Origin: Fundicoccus_A sp052115865
Lineage (GTDB): Bacteria > Bacillota > Bacilli > Lactobacillales > Aerococcaceae
Assembly (NCBI RefSeq): GCF_052115865.1
Contig: NZ_JBQKME010000014.1
Location: 1-53,457, forward strand
Length of the DNA stretch: 53,457 nt
Direction of reading: 5' to 3'
This document shows positions 15,727-25,386 of this stretch, piece after piece (within the stretch, counting starts at the first letter, position 1; every line of letters starts with the position of its first letter). A program made the position numbers and the translations under genes. The notes under the pieces are model-generated. The model was given only the letters and a program-made list of their open reading frames with translations, was not told the origin of the DNA and made no database searches.

Positions 15727-16650
15727 TTATAATTTCTCTGCAATTTCGATTAGTTTTCGAAGTCGATGGTTAACACCGGATTTTGAAATAGGTCCACCAG
15801 GTATTTGTTCCCCTAATTCTTTAAGGCTTAAATCTGGATTTTCTAAGCGAAATTCAGCCATTACTTTTAACTTTTCAGGTAAGCTTGAAATCCCTTGGTG
15901 TGCATCAATGGTTTTAATCGCTTCTAACTGCCTTTGTGAGGCATCAATTACTTTGTTTAAATTGGCATTTTCACAGTTGACCAAGCGGTTGACTGAATTG
16001 CGCATATCCCTCACAATGCGGACATCTTCAAATTTTAACAAAGCACGATTTGCACCGATGATCCCTAAAAAGTCCGAAATTTTTTCAGCTTCTTTAATAT
16101 AAGTAATATAGCCGTTACGGCGATGGATGGTTTTTGCATTCAAATTAAAATCATTCATCATTTGGCAAATATTATTGTTATGACTTTCATAACTTGAATA
16201 AATTTCCAAATGGTAGCTGCTTGTTTCCGGGTTGTTAACTGAGCCAGCTGCTAAAAAAGCTCCTCTTAAGTAGGACCGCTTTTTTTGTTCGTTTTTCATA
16301 ATATCGTCGCTGACTTCCATACTCAACATGCTACCTTCCATGATATTTAAATCTTGTAGCATTTCATAAACATTCTGGCGTGAGCGAACGATATAAACAT
16401 TATTTTTCTTTAACTTCATTTTTCTGCGAACAATTAATTCACCATTTATTTGAAAATGGTCTTTCATCAAACTGTAAATGCGACGAGCAATCGCAGCATT
16501 TTCACTTTGCACATTAAGAATCATCTTTTGTTGATAAATATTTAATGCCCCGTTCATTTTGATGAGCGCAGTCAATTCTGCTTTCGCATGTTCTTTATGT
16601 ACTTCTAACAGCGTACATTCTTTTTTTACCTCCGAGGCAAAGGTTGCCAT
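15727..16650 (-). CDS. whiA: DNA-binding protein WhiA
   Basis: Conserved Gram-positive protein made of a degenerate LAGLIDADG homing-endonuclease fold (N-terminal about 200 residues) and a C-terminal helix-turn-helix (about 220-307). It affects cell division and chromosome segregation in firmicutes. The N-terminus MATFASEVKKE and the C-terminal GGPISKSGVNHRLRKL are hallmarks. Two ATGs in a row at 16653 and 16650; the second has better spacing from AGGAG. Third gene of rapZ-yvcK-whiA, 11 nt after yvcK. Confidence 0.95.
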   Translation of the reverse strand: MATFASEVKKECTLLEVHKEHAKAELTALIKMNGALNIYQQKMILNVQSENAAIARRIYSLMKDHFQINGELIVRRKMKLKKNNVYIVRSRQNVYEMLQDLNIMEGSMLSMEVSDDIMKNEQKKRSYLRGAFLAAGSVNNPETSSYHLEIYSSYESHNNNICQMMNDFNLNAKTIHRRNGYITYIKEAEKISDFLGIIGANRALLKFEDVRIVRDMRNSVNRLVNCENANLNKVIDASQRQLEAIKTIDAHQGISSLPEKLKVMAEFRLENPDLSLKELGEQIPGGPISKSGVNHRLRKLIEIAEKL

Positions 16651-16661
16651 CATTACCTCTC

Positions 16662-17696
16662 CTATGCTTCTTTAATATTATTGTATTTTGTAATTTGGTT
16701 TAATTTAGCTGTATCTAACAGATGAGCTAATTCCGCCACAACGTTTTCCGTGTGGTGGTAAGCTCCACCGTCTTTCATGCTTAAAAAGTTGTTTGAGATT
16801 ACTCGACAACCTTCTTTACGCAAACCATCAAAATCATGTTTTACCTGTAATAAATACTCTTCATTCTTTTGATTAACAATATAATCATTTGGAACTTCCG
16901 CTGTATTAACTAAAACCGTATCAATAAACGGCCGTCCTAAATGTTGATGTAATACCTCGACGTGGTCTGCATCTGTGAAATTCTCCGTCTCGCCTAGCTG
17001 CGTCATGATGTTACAAATATAAACGACTTCGGCTTGGGTTTGATTGACTGCATCTCTAATATCCCGAATCATTAGATTCGGCAAAATACTCGTATATAAA
17101 CTACCAGGACCAATGACAACCATATCCGCATCCATAATCGCTTCCACTACTTTTGGCGATGCCTCAAGTGCATCGTCACCTTGCAAGGTTGTGACAGTTA
17201 CCTCTTGGATCTTTTTACGATGTTTCGCAATTTTTGACTCTCCAATAGCTAAGGTGCCATCTTCAAATAAGGCATTTAACACAAGCGGTTCGAGTGCTGC
17301 TGGTAATATTTGCCCTTTAACTTGCATGATTTCAGATAAATATTCAAGTGCTTGGCTTAAGTCACCACTTAGTTGATTTAAGGCAACAATCAATAAATTA
17401 CCAATTGCATGCCCACTTAAAAAATCATCATCGGTGTCAAAGCGATACTGGAATAGTTCGATTAATTTTGAATCCAATTCTGATAGGGCTGAAATACAGT
17501 TTCTTATATCTCCGGGTGGGACAACATTAATATAATCCCGAATGACTCCGCTGCTACCGCCATCATCTGCAACCGTTACAACGGCTGAAATATAAGCATT
17601 AAGTTTTTTAAGACCTTTTAAGATGACTGGTAGCCCCGTCCCGCCACCAATCACAGCTACTTTATAGCGATATTTATTTTGAATGTTTTCTTTCAT
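16662..17696 (-). CDS. yvcK: YvcK/GlmR family protein (gluconeogenesis factor)
   Basis: CofD/YvcK-family protein that binds UDP-GlcNAc and helps balance central carbon use and peptidoglycan precursor supply. The N-terminal VIGGGTGLPV nucleotide-binding motif, VTVADDGGSSG and the GPGSLYTSILPN segment are clear. 344 residues. Its ATG overlaps the rapZ stop (ATGA), so the genes are co-translated. The C-terminal tail of about 25 residues is less conserved. Confidence 0.95.
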   Translation of the reverse strand: MKENIQNKYRYKVAVIGGGTGLPVILKGLKKLNAYISAVVTVADDGGSSGVIRDYINVVPPGDIRNCISALSELDSKLIELFQYRFDTDDDFLSGHAIGNLLIVALNQLSGDLSQALEYLSEIMQVKGQILPAALEPLVLNALFEDGTLAIGESKIAKHRKKIQEVTVTTLQGDDALEASPKVVEAIMDADMVVIGPGSLYTSILPNLMIRDIRDAVNQTQAEVVYICNIMTQLGETENFTDADHVEVLHQHLGRPFIDTVLVNTAEVPNDYIVNQKNEEYLLQVKHDFDGLRKEGCRVISNNFLSMKDGGAYHHTENVVAELAHLLDTAKLNQITKYNNIKEA

Positions 17697-18580
17697 GAGC
17701 GGTTTACTGTCTCTTTCTTTTTATACTGATCTCGGTGAGAAATATTCACGATGTAACGGTCATCTTTTAATCGTTTGCCAATTCTTTCTGCTAATGCAAT
17801 TGAGCGATGTTTTCCTCCGGTACAGCCAATCGCGATTGTAACCGAAGACTTGCCTTCTTTTTTGTAGTGCGGTAAGCAAAACTCGATTAAGTCCATGAAT
17901 TTTTCATAGAAAGCTTGTGTTTCTGCTTGTTGCATTACATAGTCATAGACGGCTTGGTCTAGTCCTGTTTGTTCTTTTAGTTCTGGAATATAATGTGGGT
18001 TTGGCAAGAAACGTACATCCATCATCACATCTGCATCAATCGGTGCTCCGAATTTAAATCCAAACGATACGACTTCGATATGGAATGTCATATGATCAGA
18101 AGAAGCAAATTTCTCAGTAATCATCTCGCGTAATTGGCGCGGAGAAATCTCACTGGTGTCAACGACTATTTGCGCTTGATTACGCAAACCTCTTAACAAT
18201 TCGCGTTCTTTTTGGATGCCTTCAAGGATGCGTCCTTCCGTAGCTAAAGGATGACTTCGACGGGTTTCTTTATAACGTGAGACTAAGGCACTGTCATTCG
18301 CTTCTAAAAATAAAACACGTGTCGTAATAAATTGGGTATTATCCATTGTATCAATGATATTTTGTAATTCTTGGAAGAAATCTCGTGAGCGTAAATCGAT
18401 AACTAAAGCAATTTTAGTGATTTTACCTGTTTCTTTAATCAGTTGCCAAAAGGTGGGTAACAAGCTTGGAGGCATATTATCGACACAGTAATAACCTAAA
18501 TCTTCAAAACTCTGAACAGCAACTGTTTTCCCAGCCCCGCTCATCCCCGTAATGATGACTAATTCTAATGTATCTGCCAT
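17693..18580 (-). CDS. rapZ: RNase adapter / nucleotide-binding protein RapZ (YvcJ)
   Basis: P-loop protein of 295 residues; GMSGAGKT at 12-19 binds nucleotide, and the C-terminal domain carries GCTGGKHRS, the RapZ signature. In Bacillus the homologue YvcJ affects competence; in Escherichia coli RapZ guides RNase E to GlmZ. Heads the rapZ-yvcK-whiA operon behind an extended -10 promoter. Start ATG follows AAAGGAG. Confidence 0.95.
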   Translation of the reverse strand: MADTLELVIITGMSGAGKTVAVQSFEDLGYYCVDNMPPSLLPTFWQLIKETGKITKIALVIDLRSRDFFQELQNIIDTMDNTQFITTRVLFLEANDSALVSRYKETRRSHPLATEGRILEGIQKERELLRGLRNQAQIVVDTSEISPRQLREMITEKFASSDHMTFHIEVVSFGFKFGAPIDADVMMDVRFLPNPHYIPELKEQTGLDQAVYDYVMQQAETQAFYEKFMDLIEFCLPHYKKEGKSSVTIAIGCTGGKHRSIALAERIGKRLKDDRYIVNISHRDQYKKKETVNRS

Positions 18581-18625
18581 AACACACTCACTCCTTTATT
18601 TATTTACTTATTTACAGTTGATGAT

Positions 18626-18631
18626 AGTATA
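18626..18631 (-). promoter_or_regulatory. Extended -10 element of the rapZ operon
   Basis: TGTGCTATACT on the minus strand gives TGN-TATACT; no good -35 hexamer at 17 bp. It is 46 nt before the rapZ start. Confidence 0.5.
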
Positions 18632-18739
18632 GCACATTTCAATAAATATCGCTTTGTTCTCTTGTTAGAATCGGCTTTAAATCAGCTGAAACATTAATTT
18701 TTATTAATAAACTTTACAATTTTATTTAAATATAACTCA

Positions 18740-18780
18740 AAGAAAAAGAATCTGTTGCAAGTGAATGCGAACAGATTCTT
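18740..18780 (-). terminator. Terminator of the phosphoglucomutase gene
   Basis: AAGAATCTGTT (18746-18756) pairs perfectly with AACAGATTCTT (18770-18780); TTTTTC follows on the minus strand. Confidence 0.88.
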
Positions 18781-18793
18781 CATAAATATTTGA

Positions 18794-20515
18794 CTAGCGG
18801 CTAATCTTAATCACTTCTTCTTCTACAGCTTGAGCTTTATCTTGAGCTTCTGCTTGAGTCGGTGCGACTACACCCAGATAGAGCTTAATTTTTGGTTCGG
18901 TTCCACTTGGTCTAAAGGCTACCCAGCTGCCATCTTCCATAGTAAATTTCAATGCATCTGATGGTGGCATATTAGTTGGTATTTCTTTTCCATCTGCAAA
19001 AGTTACAATAGCGGTTAAATAATCTGCTTTTTTAGCTACTTTAATCCCTGCGATGGCTTCTAAGTTTTCAGAACGCACTCTTTCCATAATGGTTTTCATT
19101 TCTTCTTTACCTGAAATGCCTGGGAAATCAACTGAAATGGTCTTTTCAATGAAATATCCATGCTCTTGGTAAATAGCATTCAGTACATCCGCCAGCGTCC
19201 GTCCATTTTTCTTATGGTAAGCTGTTAATTCGGCTAATAAGACTAAGGCTTGGATCGCATCTTTATCACGAACAAATGGTTTAATTAAATAACCATAGCT
19301 TTCTTCAAAGCCCATAATAAAGGTATGTGAGCCTGTTTCTTCATATTGTTGAATTTTTTCAGCAATAAATTTGAAGCCAGTTAATACTTCAACCATTTGT
19401 AAGCCAAAACTTTCAATAATAGCATCCGCTAGGTTCGTTGAAACGAGTGATTTAACGGCTACACCATTGTCTGGTAACTCACCTTTATCTTTTTTAGCAT
19501 TTAAAATGTAGTCTAGCATAATTGAAGCAATTTGATTCCCAGTTAATAACTGATAGTCACCTGTTGATGTTAATACTTTAGCACCAAGGCGGTCTGCGTC
19601 TGGATCAGTCGCTAATAAAATATCTGCGTTAACGGTACGTCCCATCGCCTCCGCTAAATCAAAGGCTGCATCCGATTCAGGGTTAGGTGAAGCAACGGTT
19701 GGAAAATCACCATCTGGTTTTGATTGTTCTTCGACAATATGTATATTGTTAAAGCCAATTTGCTCCAATGATTTTAAGCCTAAGTAAAGACCTGTCCCGT
19801 GAAGTGGTGAGAAGACAATATTCACTTTATCAGACATTTCTTTAATTAAATCTTGATTAATCGTTACAGCTTTAATTTCCTCTAAGTAGGCTTGATCGAC
19901 ACGGTCACCGATGATTTCGATCATACCTGATCCTAAAAGTTCTGTTTTATCTCCTACTGCGACCGTCAATGGATCTTCAACTGCAGTAACAAATTTGGTT
20001 AAATTATCTGCATCTTCCGGTGGCATTTGCCCACCATCTTCACCATAAACTTTGTAGCCATTATAAGCTGCTGGATTATGGCTGGCTGTAATCATAATAC
20101 CTGCAAAAGCATTTAAGTAGCGAACCGCAAATGACAGCACAGGTGTTGGTCGTAAACTTTCGTAAACATAGGATTTAATCCCATGTTGACCTAATACTAA
20201 TGCGGCTTCCATTGCAAATTCAGGTGAAAAATGACGTGAATCATAGGCAATGGCTACCCCACGCTTTTTCGCACTGTCTCCGTTCATTTCAATCAGTTGA
20301 GCTAAGCCTTCTGTCGCTTGACGAACAGTATAAATATTCATTCGGTTCGTTCCAGGTCCAAGAATACCGCGCATTCCTGCTGTTCCAAAGCTTAAATTAC
20401 CCCAAAAAGCATCTTTTAATCGTTCTTCATCCGTAATACTTTCTAATTCTTCTTTAAGCGATACATCAAGAGCTTCAAATGAGCGCCAATGTTCTAGATT
20501 TTTTTGCCATTCCAT
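18794..20515 (-). CDS. pgcA: Phospho-sugar mutase (alpha-phosphoglucomutase)
   Basis: Interconverts glucose-1-phosphate and glucose-6-phosphate, feeding UDP-glucose for wall and lipid polymers. Catalytic serine Ser145 in TASHNP, metal loop DPDADR, sugar-recognition loop GFEESYGYL and the phosphate-binding motif RPSGTEPKIK are all present. I take ATG 20515 (MEWQKNLEHW); a GTG at 20527 lies within the ribosome site. 573 residues, typical for the firmicute PgcA branch rather than the shorter GlmM. Single-gene unit with its own terminator. Confidence 0.93.
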   Translation of the reverse strand: MEWQKNLEHWRSFEALDVSLKEELESITDEERLKDAFWGNLSFGTAGMRGILGPGTNRMNIYTVRQATEGLAQLIEMNGDSAKKRGVAIAYDSRHFSPEFAMEAALVLGQHGIKSYVYESLRPTPVLSFAVRYLNAFAGIMITASHNPAAYNGYKVYGEDGGQMPPEDADNLTKFVTAVEDPLTVAVGDKTELLGSGMIEIIGDRVDQAYLEEIKAVTINQDLIKEMSDKVNIVFSPLHGTGLYLGLKSLEQIGFNNIHIVEEQSKPDGDFPTVASPNPESDAAFDLAEAMGRTVNADILLATDPDADRLGAKVLTSTGDYQLLTGNQIASIMLDYILNAKKDKGELPDNGVAVKSLVSTNLADAIIESFGLQMVEVLTGFKFIAEKIQQYEETGSHTFIMGFEESYGYLIKPFVRDKDAIQALVLLAELTAYHKKNGRTLADVLNAIYQEHGYFIEKTISVDFPGISGKEEMKTIMERVRSENLEAIAGIKVAKKADYLTAIVTFADGKEIPTNMPPSDALKFTMEDGSWVAFRPSGTEPKIKLYLGVVAPTQAEAQDKAQAVEEEVIKISR

Positions 20516-20597
20516 TTCCTTAACCACCTTCCTTATACGCTTTCATTATATCATTAATCATTATCATTGAACAAAATTTTCTAAAATATATTTTAAT

Positions 20598-20648
20598 AAA
20601 AACAAAAAACACCGACAGCCTTACTTTTAAAAACAAGGTGCTGTCGGT
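20598..20648 (-). terminator. Terminator of trxB
   Basis: ACCGACAGC near 20611 pairs with GCTGTCGGT ending at 20648, with additional CCTT/AAGG pairs inside; GTTTTTTGTTTTT follows on the minus strand. Confidence 0.85.
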
Positions 20649-20671
20649 TTGCAGTGATATTTATTTAAGGG

Positions 20672-21634
20672 TTAACCTGCATGAATGGCTTGTGCTTTTA
20701 AAGATTCGATGTATTGATAAGCCATATGACCTGCATGGCTACCGTCACCGACTGCAGTGGCAATTTGACGGAGGAATTTCTGCCGGACATCGCCGACGGC
20801 ATATAAACCAGGAATGCTGGTTTCCATAGCGTCATTTGTAATGATCCAGCCTTCATCGTCTGTAATACCTAAGTCTTTAACGATGTCTGAATTAGGAATC
20901 AGGCCAACGTAAATAAATACGCCGTTGGTACTATAATCGTATACTTCATTCGTTTTTAGATTTCTGATTTGGACGGCTTCTACGCCAGCTTCACCTTTGA
21001 TTTCTTCTACGACACTGTCCCAAATAAATTCTACTTTTGGATTGTTGAAGGCACGGTCTTGCAAGACTTTTTGTGCTCTCAATTCGTCACGGCGGTGTAC
21101 AATCGTCACTTTATCCGCGAATTGTGTCAGGTATGCCCCTTCTTCAACAGCCGAGTCTCCACCACCGACAACAACGAGTTCACGGTTGCGGAAGAAGAAT
21201 CCATCACAAACCGCACAGTAAGAAACACCTTGACCACTTAATTTTTCTTCACCTGCGACACCTAATTTTCTGTGGTGTGAGCCTGTCGCAACAATGACAA
21301 CGGGTGCTGTATATAGTTTATCAGATGTATGCACATATTTCACGCCATCGTGAACTTCAATATGCGTCACATCTCCATAAACATGCTCAGCACCAAAGCC
21401 GAGTGAACTTTCATACATATGTGTCGCTAAATCTGGACCACTGATTAGTTTGAAACCAGGATAGTTTTCGACATCGGCTGTATTAACCAGTTCTCCACCT
21501 GGAACACCTTTTTCAATCATTATGGTTTTTAAATTTGCACGCGATGCATATAAAGCGGCTGTCATCCCTCCAGGACCTGCACCAATGACAATCACATCTG
21601 TTTCAATTTGCTCTTTATTTATTGTTTCTGTCAA
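20672..21634 (-). CDS. trxB: Thioredoxin-disulfide reductase
   Basis: FAD/NADPH enzyme that keeps thioredoxin reduced. FAD motif GAGPGG near residue 18, redox pair Cys140/Cys143 in CAVCDG, NADPH motif GGGDSAVEEG, and the C-terminal AVGDVR. I choose TTG 21634 (MTETINKEQ, 320 residues): AAGGAG lies 9 nt upstream, whereas the TTG at 21655 precedes that ribosome site. Single gene between gpsA and pgcA; the neighbourhood follows the Bacillus lgt-trxB-rapZ order. Confidence 0.94.
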   Translation of the reverse strand: MTETINKEQIETDVIVIGAGPGGMTAALYASRANLKTIMIEKGVPGGELVNTADVENYPGFKLISGPDLATHMYESSLGFGAEHVYGDVTHIEVHDGVKYVHTSDKLYTAPVVIVATGSHHRKLGVAGEEKLSGQGVSYCAVCDGFFFRNRELVVVGGGDSAVEEGAYLTQFADKVTIVHRRDELRAQKVLQDRAFNNPKVEFIWDSVVEEIKGEAGVEAVQIRNLKTNEVYDYSTNGVFIYVGLIPNSDIVKDLGITDDEGWIITNDAMETSIPGLYAVGDVRQKFLRQIATAVGDGSHAGHMAYQYIESLKAQAIHAG

Positions 21635-21695
21635 TTTAATAGTCTCCTTATTCAAATGCTCATTAGTATATTATACTAGAAAGATGGGTGAATTA

Positions 21696-22754
21696 CTAGT
21701 CTCTGGATTGCTTCGAGTGATGGTCGCTTAAGTGTTGCTCTAAAGAAGCTTCCTGCTTACCAACGCGACTCATCAAGGCATTTAAACTGCTATCAATATC
21801 CGCTTTTTCATATAATAAACGATATAACGATTCTGTAATGGGCATTTCTACCTGCAGTTTTTGGGCCAAATGATGGGCCGCCTTAGTTGTCGTGAATCCT
21901 TCAACGACCATCCTAATTTTTTCATTCACTTCTTCGAGCGAAAAACCTTGTGCCAATAGTTTACCTGCTTGCCAGTTTCGTGAATGAGGGCTTGTACAAG
22001 TAACGATTAGATCGCCCACACCACTTAGTCCACTAAAGGTTAAGGGATCTGCTCCAAGAGCAATACCTAAACGTGATATTTCAGCTAAGCCTCGTGTAAT
22101 CAAACCAGCTTTCGCATTATCGCCATAACCAAGTTCAGCTATTAAACCTGCGACAATCGCAATAATATTTTTTAGAGCTGCCCCTAATTCCACACCAATC
22201 ACATCATCATTAGTATAGACACGAAAATAATCATTCATAAAAGCAGCTTGCACCGTTTCACTGGCAGCTAAATCATAGCTCGCTGCTGTAATCGTCGTAA
22301 TGTCGCGACGCGCAACTTCTTCTGCGTGGCTCGGTCCTGATAATACAACGAGACTTTGATATAGCACTTCAGGTATTTCAGATTCTATAATTTCACTGAC
22401 ACGTAAGTTCGTTTCTAATTCTAGACCTTTGGTCGCGTGGGTAATAATCGGTTGTTGCTCTGGATGTTTTTCTAAATATTTAAACAGCGAATGACTCACT
22501 TCACGCATAGCAACGGTTGGTATAACGAGTAAAATTAATTTTGCATTAACAACGGCTTCTTCTAAATCGGTTGTTGCCTTGATTGTTTCAGCTAATAATG
22601 TATGAGGTAGGTAGGAACTATTTGAATGCTTATGATTGATTTCTTCAATGGTTTCTTTCTTTCTCCCCCACAAAATAACTTCATGTCCATTTTCTCCCAA
22701 AACTTTTGCCAGGGCTGTTCCCCATGATCCCGTTCCTAAAACAGCTATTTTCAC
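21696..22754 (-). CDS. gpsA: Glycerol-3-phosphate dehydrogenase [NAD(P)+]
   Basis: Reduces dihydroxyacetone phosphate to sn-glycerol-3-phosphate, the backbone of phospholipids and teichoic acids. NAD motif GTGSWGTAL at residues 7-15, substrate loop GVELGAALKN, and GLSGVGDLIVTC in the C-terminal helical domain. 352 residues; the last dozen form a His/Ser-rich tail not typical of the family. Lies 35 nt after lgt in the hprK-lgt-gpsA operon. Confidence 0.95.
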   Translation of the reverse strand: MKIAVLGTGSWGTALAKVLGENGHEVILWGRKKETIEEINHKHSNSSYLPHTLLAETIKATTDLEEAVVNAKLILLVIPTVAMREVSHSLFKYLEKHPEQQPIITHATKGLELETNLRVSEIIESEIPEVLYQSLVVLSGPSHAEEVARRDITTITAASYDLAASETVQAAFMNDYFRVYTNDDVIGVELGAALKNIIAIVAGLIAELGYGDNAKAGLITRGLAEISRLGIALGADPLTFSGLSGVGDLIVTCTSPHSRNWQAGKLLAQGFSLEEVNEKIRMVVEGFTTTKAAHHLAQKLQVEMPITESLYRLLYEKADIDSSLNALMSRVGKQEASLEQHLSDHHSKQSRD

Positions 22755-22789
22755 TGCGCTTCCTCCTTACATTGAGAACATACTGTTCG

Positions 22790-23620
22790 TTATTTTTGAC
22801 GGTTGTCTGAATAATAGGGTAATGTTGGGTACTTTTTCCGACGGTAATAAATAAAAATTAAACCTCCGATAATTAAGACAGCAGATAACCATTGCGATAC
22901 GCGTAATGGTCCTAAATACAAGCTATCGGTCCGCATCCCTTCAATCCATACCCTACCTAAGCCATACCAAATAATATAGCTCGCTGCAATTTCGCCTTCT
23001 TTGAAAAATGATTTCTTTTCACGGAAGACGAGTAAGATGATTAGTCCCAACAAATTCCAAACTGACTCATATAAAAATGTCGGATGGTAATAAGTTCCGG
23101 CTATTTGCATTTGATTAATAATCCAATCAGGTATCCATATCGATTCTAAAAAAGCACGACTCGTCGCATAGCCATAAGCTTCTTGGTTGATAAAATTTCC
23201 CCAGCGGCCAATAATTTGAGCGAGTAAAATTGCTGGAGCGGCGATATCTAAAACATCAAAAAAGTTTACTTTGTAGCGACGGCTTAAGATAAATATCGTG
23301 ATGATGCCGGCAATAATACCACCATAAATAGCAATCCCACCTTGCCAAATTTGTAAAATTAAATGGGGGTTTGCTAAATAATAATCGAGCCTAAAAATAA
23401 CATAGTATAGGCGCGCACCGATAAAACCAAAAATTATCGTCCAAAAAAGGATATCCGACATCGTCTCTTCTGAAATTTGTTTTCGTTTGGCTTCTTGTGC
23501 GGTCATAAAATAAGCTAGAACCATTCCTATCCCAATTAATAAACCATACCAACGCACAGGCCACCCCAATAGTCTAAAAGCAATAGGATCAATTTTTCCC
23601 AACAAAAGGCTATCCATCAT
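22790..23620 (-). CDS. lgt: Prolipoprotein diacylglyceryl transferase
   Basis: Membrane enzyme that attaches diacylglycerol to the lipobox cysteine of prolipoproteins. The Lgt signature GRWGNFINQEAYG is present, with about seven membrane segments in 276 residues. The ATG directly follows the hprK stop codon (TAGATG), behind AGAGG. Its presence shows that the organism makes lipoproteins, which makes the lack of a lipobox in both binding proteins of this window notable. Confidence 0.95.
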   Translation of the reverse strand: MMDSLLLGKIDPIAFRLLGWPVRWYGLLIGIGMVLAYFMTAQEAKRKQISEETMSDILFWTIIFGFIGARLYYVIFRLDYYLANPHLILQIWQGGIAIYGGIIAGIITIFILSRRYKVNFFDVLDIAAPAILLAQIIGRWGNFINQEAYGYATSRAFLESIWIPDWIINQMQIAGTYYHPTFLYESVWNLLGLIILLVFREKKSFFKEGEIAASYIIWYGLGRVWIEGMRTDSLYLGPLRVSQWLSAVLIIGGLIFIYYRRKKYPTLPYYSDNRQK

Positions 23621-24559
23621 CTACATATCCTCTTTTTGGTTCTTCTTAATTAAAGCGTCAAGTTTTTTGTTAAATGATTGCGCTGCATCATACCCCATCA
23701 CTTGAGCTCGATAATTCATGGCTGCTGATTCAATAATAACCGCCAAGTTGCGCCCTGTTTTAACGGGAATTTTAATTTTAGGAACATTAACTTCAAAAAT
23801 TTGAACGGTTTCTTTACGCGTTCCTAAACGATCATATTCATGGGTCCCATCATCTAAAATTAACTCAATAATTAATTCTAATTTTTTTGATAAACGGGTT
23901 GCGGCAACCCCATATAAACTCATCACATCAATAATACCCAAGCCACGGATTTCAAGAAAATGACGTAAAATCTCTGGCGCTTCCCCGATTAAGGTTAACT
24001 CATCCAGCATAAATAGCTCTACACGGTCATCTGCAATCAAACGGTGACCACGTTGGATTAATTCTAAAGCAGTTTCCGACTTACCAACACCACTGGCTCC
24101 GACTAATAAAACACCTAGGCCAAAAACCTCAACAAACACACCATGCTTAGATAAGCGTTCGGCTAATTTGCCTTCAAGATAATTGGTTACATTGGATAAA
24201 ACACGACTTGTTTTCGACCGGGCTGTTAAAATAGGAATACCATATTCACGTGCTACCGGTATAAGTTCTTTAGGGACAGCTAATTGTCGAGCAATAACAA
24301 TGGCTGGGGTGTCTTCATCACACATTACCTCAAAGATAGCAGTACGTTCAGCACTTGATTTTGAGTTAATGTAGGTAATCTCTGTCTTACCAATTAATTG
24401 AACACGATCATAACTATAAAATTCTTGGTAGCCTGTTAAAATTAAACCTGGGCGCGAAACTTCACTTGAAGAAATTTTTCTATCTTTAAATTCTTCTCCA
24501 TAAGCAAACTCAATATCTAATGTTTGTACGAGTTCTTCCACAGTAACTGTATTCGTCAT
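23621..24559 (-). CDS. hprK: HPr kinase/phosphorylase
   Basis: Phosphorylates HPr on Ser46 and so controls CcpA-dependent catabolite repression in low-GC Gram-positives. 312 residues: N-terminal domain to about 130, His139 in KHGVF, P-loop GASGVGKS at 154-161, and the C-terminal EIRGLGIIDV signature. Follows the liaX-like operon and precedes lgt, the ancestral order. Start ATG after GGAGG. Confidence 0.96.
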   Translation of the reverse strand: MTNTVTVEELVQTLDIEFAYGEEFKDRKISSSEVSRPGLILTGYQEFYSYDRVQLIGKTEITYINSKSSAERTAIFEVMCDEDTPAIVIARQLAVPKELIPVAREYGIPILTARSKTSRVLSNVTNYLEGKLAERLSKHGVFVEVFGLGVLLVGASGVGKSETALELIQRGHRLIADDRVELFMLDELTLIGEAPEILRHFLEIRGLGIIDVMSLYGVAATRLSKKLELIIELILDDGTHEYDRLGTRKETVQIFEVNVPKIKIPVKTGRNLAVIIESAAMNYRAQVMGYDAAQSFNKKLDALIKKNQKEDM

Positions 24560-24640
24560 CTTCTTCCTCCAAAGCTAATTCATTGTACTTTGATGGTATC
24601 ACAGATTAAGCTCACTGACTATTTAAAAAAGATTATATTC

Positions 24641-24683
24641 GAACAAAAAACGCAACCCTTTCTTAAAAAGCAGGAATTGCGTT
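24641..24683 (-). terminator. Terminator of the liaX-like operon
   Basis: ACGCAA (24650-24655) pairs with TTGCGT (24677-24682), with CCT/AGG inside; TTTTTTGTT follows on the minus strand. Confidence 0.75.
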
Positions 24684-24705
24684 AATAAATAGTTTGTTAT
24701 ATTAC

Positions 24706-25032
24706 TTAGTAGTCTTTTCTTGACGCTAAAGCTGAGTTTAAAAAACCTAAGATGGCCGAGGCAAATAAGGCTACCCAGAAAGAGGAAATATTAAACCCAG
24801 ACACCAAGCCACTAGTCATATATAAGGTTAGTCCACTTAATAAGAAATGGATTAAGCCTAAAGTCAGCCAATTAAGCGGCACTGTAATAAATTTTAATAC
24901 AGGCTCAACAAGAAAACTTAAAATACCATACACAATCGCAGCCCCTAGAGCCGACCAAATACTATTAATGGTAATTCCAGGTATTACGGCTGCTAAGACT
25001 AAAAAGATAAAAGCATTTATGATAACAATCAT
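24706..25032 (-). CDS. YvlD/LiaZ-like membrane protein
   Basis: 108 residues, almost entirely four hydrophobic helices (from MIVIINAFIFLVLAAV to the C-terminal FASAILGFLNSAL). This matches the YvlD family (phage-holin superfamily fold), equivalent to LiaZ of enterococcal liaXYZ. Last gene of the operon liaX - pspC - pspC - yvlD. Probably acts with the PspC proteins at the membrane under envelope stress. Confidence 0.82.
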   Translation of the reverse strand: MIVIINAFIFLVLAAVIPGITINSIWSALGAAIVYGILSFLVEPVLKFITVPLNWLTLGLIHFLLSGLTLYMTSGLVSGFNISSFWVALFASAILGFLNSALASRKDY

Positions 25033-25044
25033 CTAATTCCTCCC

Positions 25045-25374
25045 TTAAAAGTCACTCCAACTATCCTCATCATCTTGAGTATCGTCGGGCGTTACATCAC
25101 GTCTTGTTTGGCTAGGTCTATCGAAAGTAGAAAAAGGATCTTTCGCTCTGCTTTCAGCATTTTTACGTGTTACATTACTCACTTGGTAATCATACGGAAG
25201 CACTAAACCTAGCACTAAATAAATTAAGAAACCACTGCCCCAAGTAAAGAATAGGACTAAAAAGATCACGCGGATAATAGTTGGATCAATATTAAAATAT
25301 TCACCTAATCCACCACAGACACCCATTATTTGTTTATCAGTTGAAGATTTATATAATCTTTTACCATTTTTCAT
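25045..25374 (-). CDS. PspC-domain protein (LiaY-like), longer paralogue
   Basis: 109 residues. PspC domain at about 3-65: KSSTDKQIMGVCGGLGEYF followed by a membrane helix pair. A charged cytoplasmic tail (about 66-109) ends in many Asp residues. Same operon as liaX-like and yvlD-like genes; PspC proteins respond to membrane stress, and LiaY links LiaX to membrane remodelling in enterococci. Confidence 0.85.
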   Translation of the reverse strand: MKNGKRLYKSSTDKQIMGVCGGLGEYFNIDPTIIRVIFLVLFFTWGSGFLIYLVLGLVLPYDYQVSNVTRKNAESRAKDPFSTFDRPSQTRRDVTPDDTQDDEDSWSDF

Positions 25375-25386
25375 ATAATTCCCTCC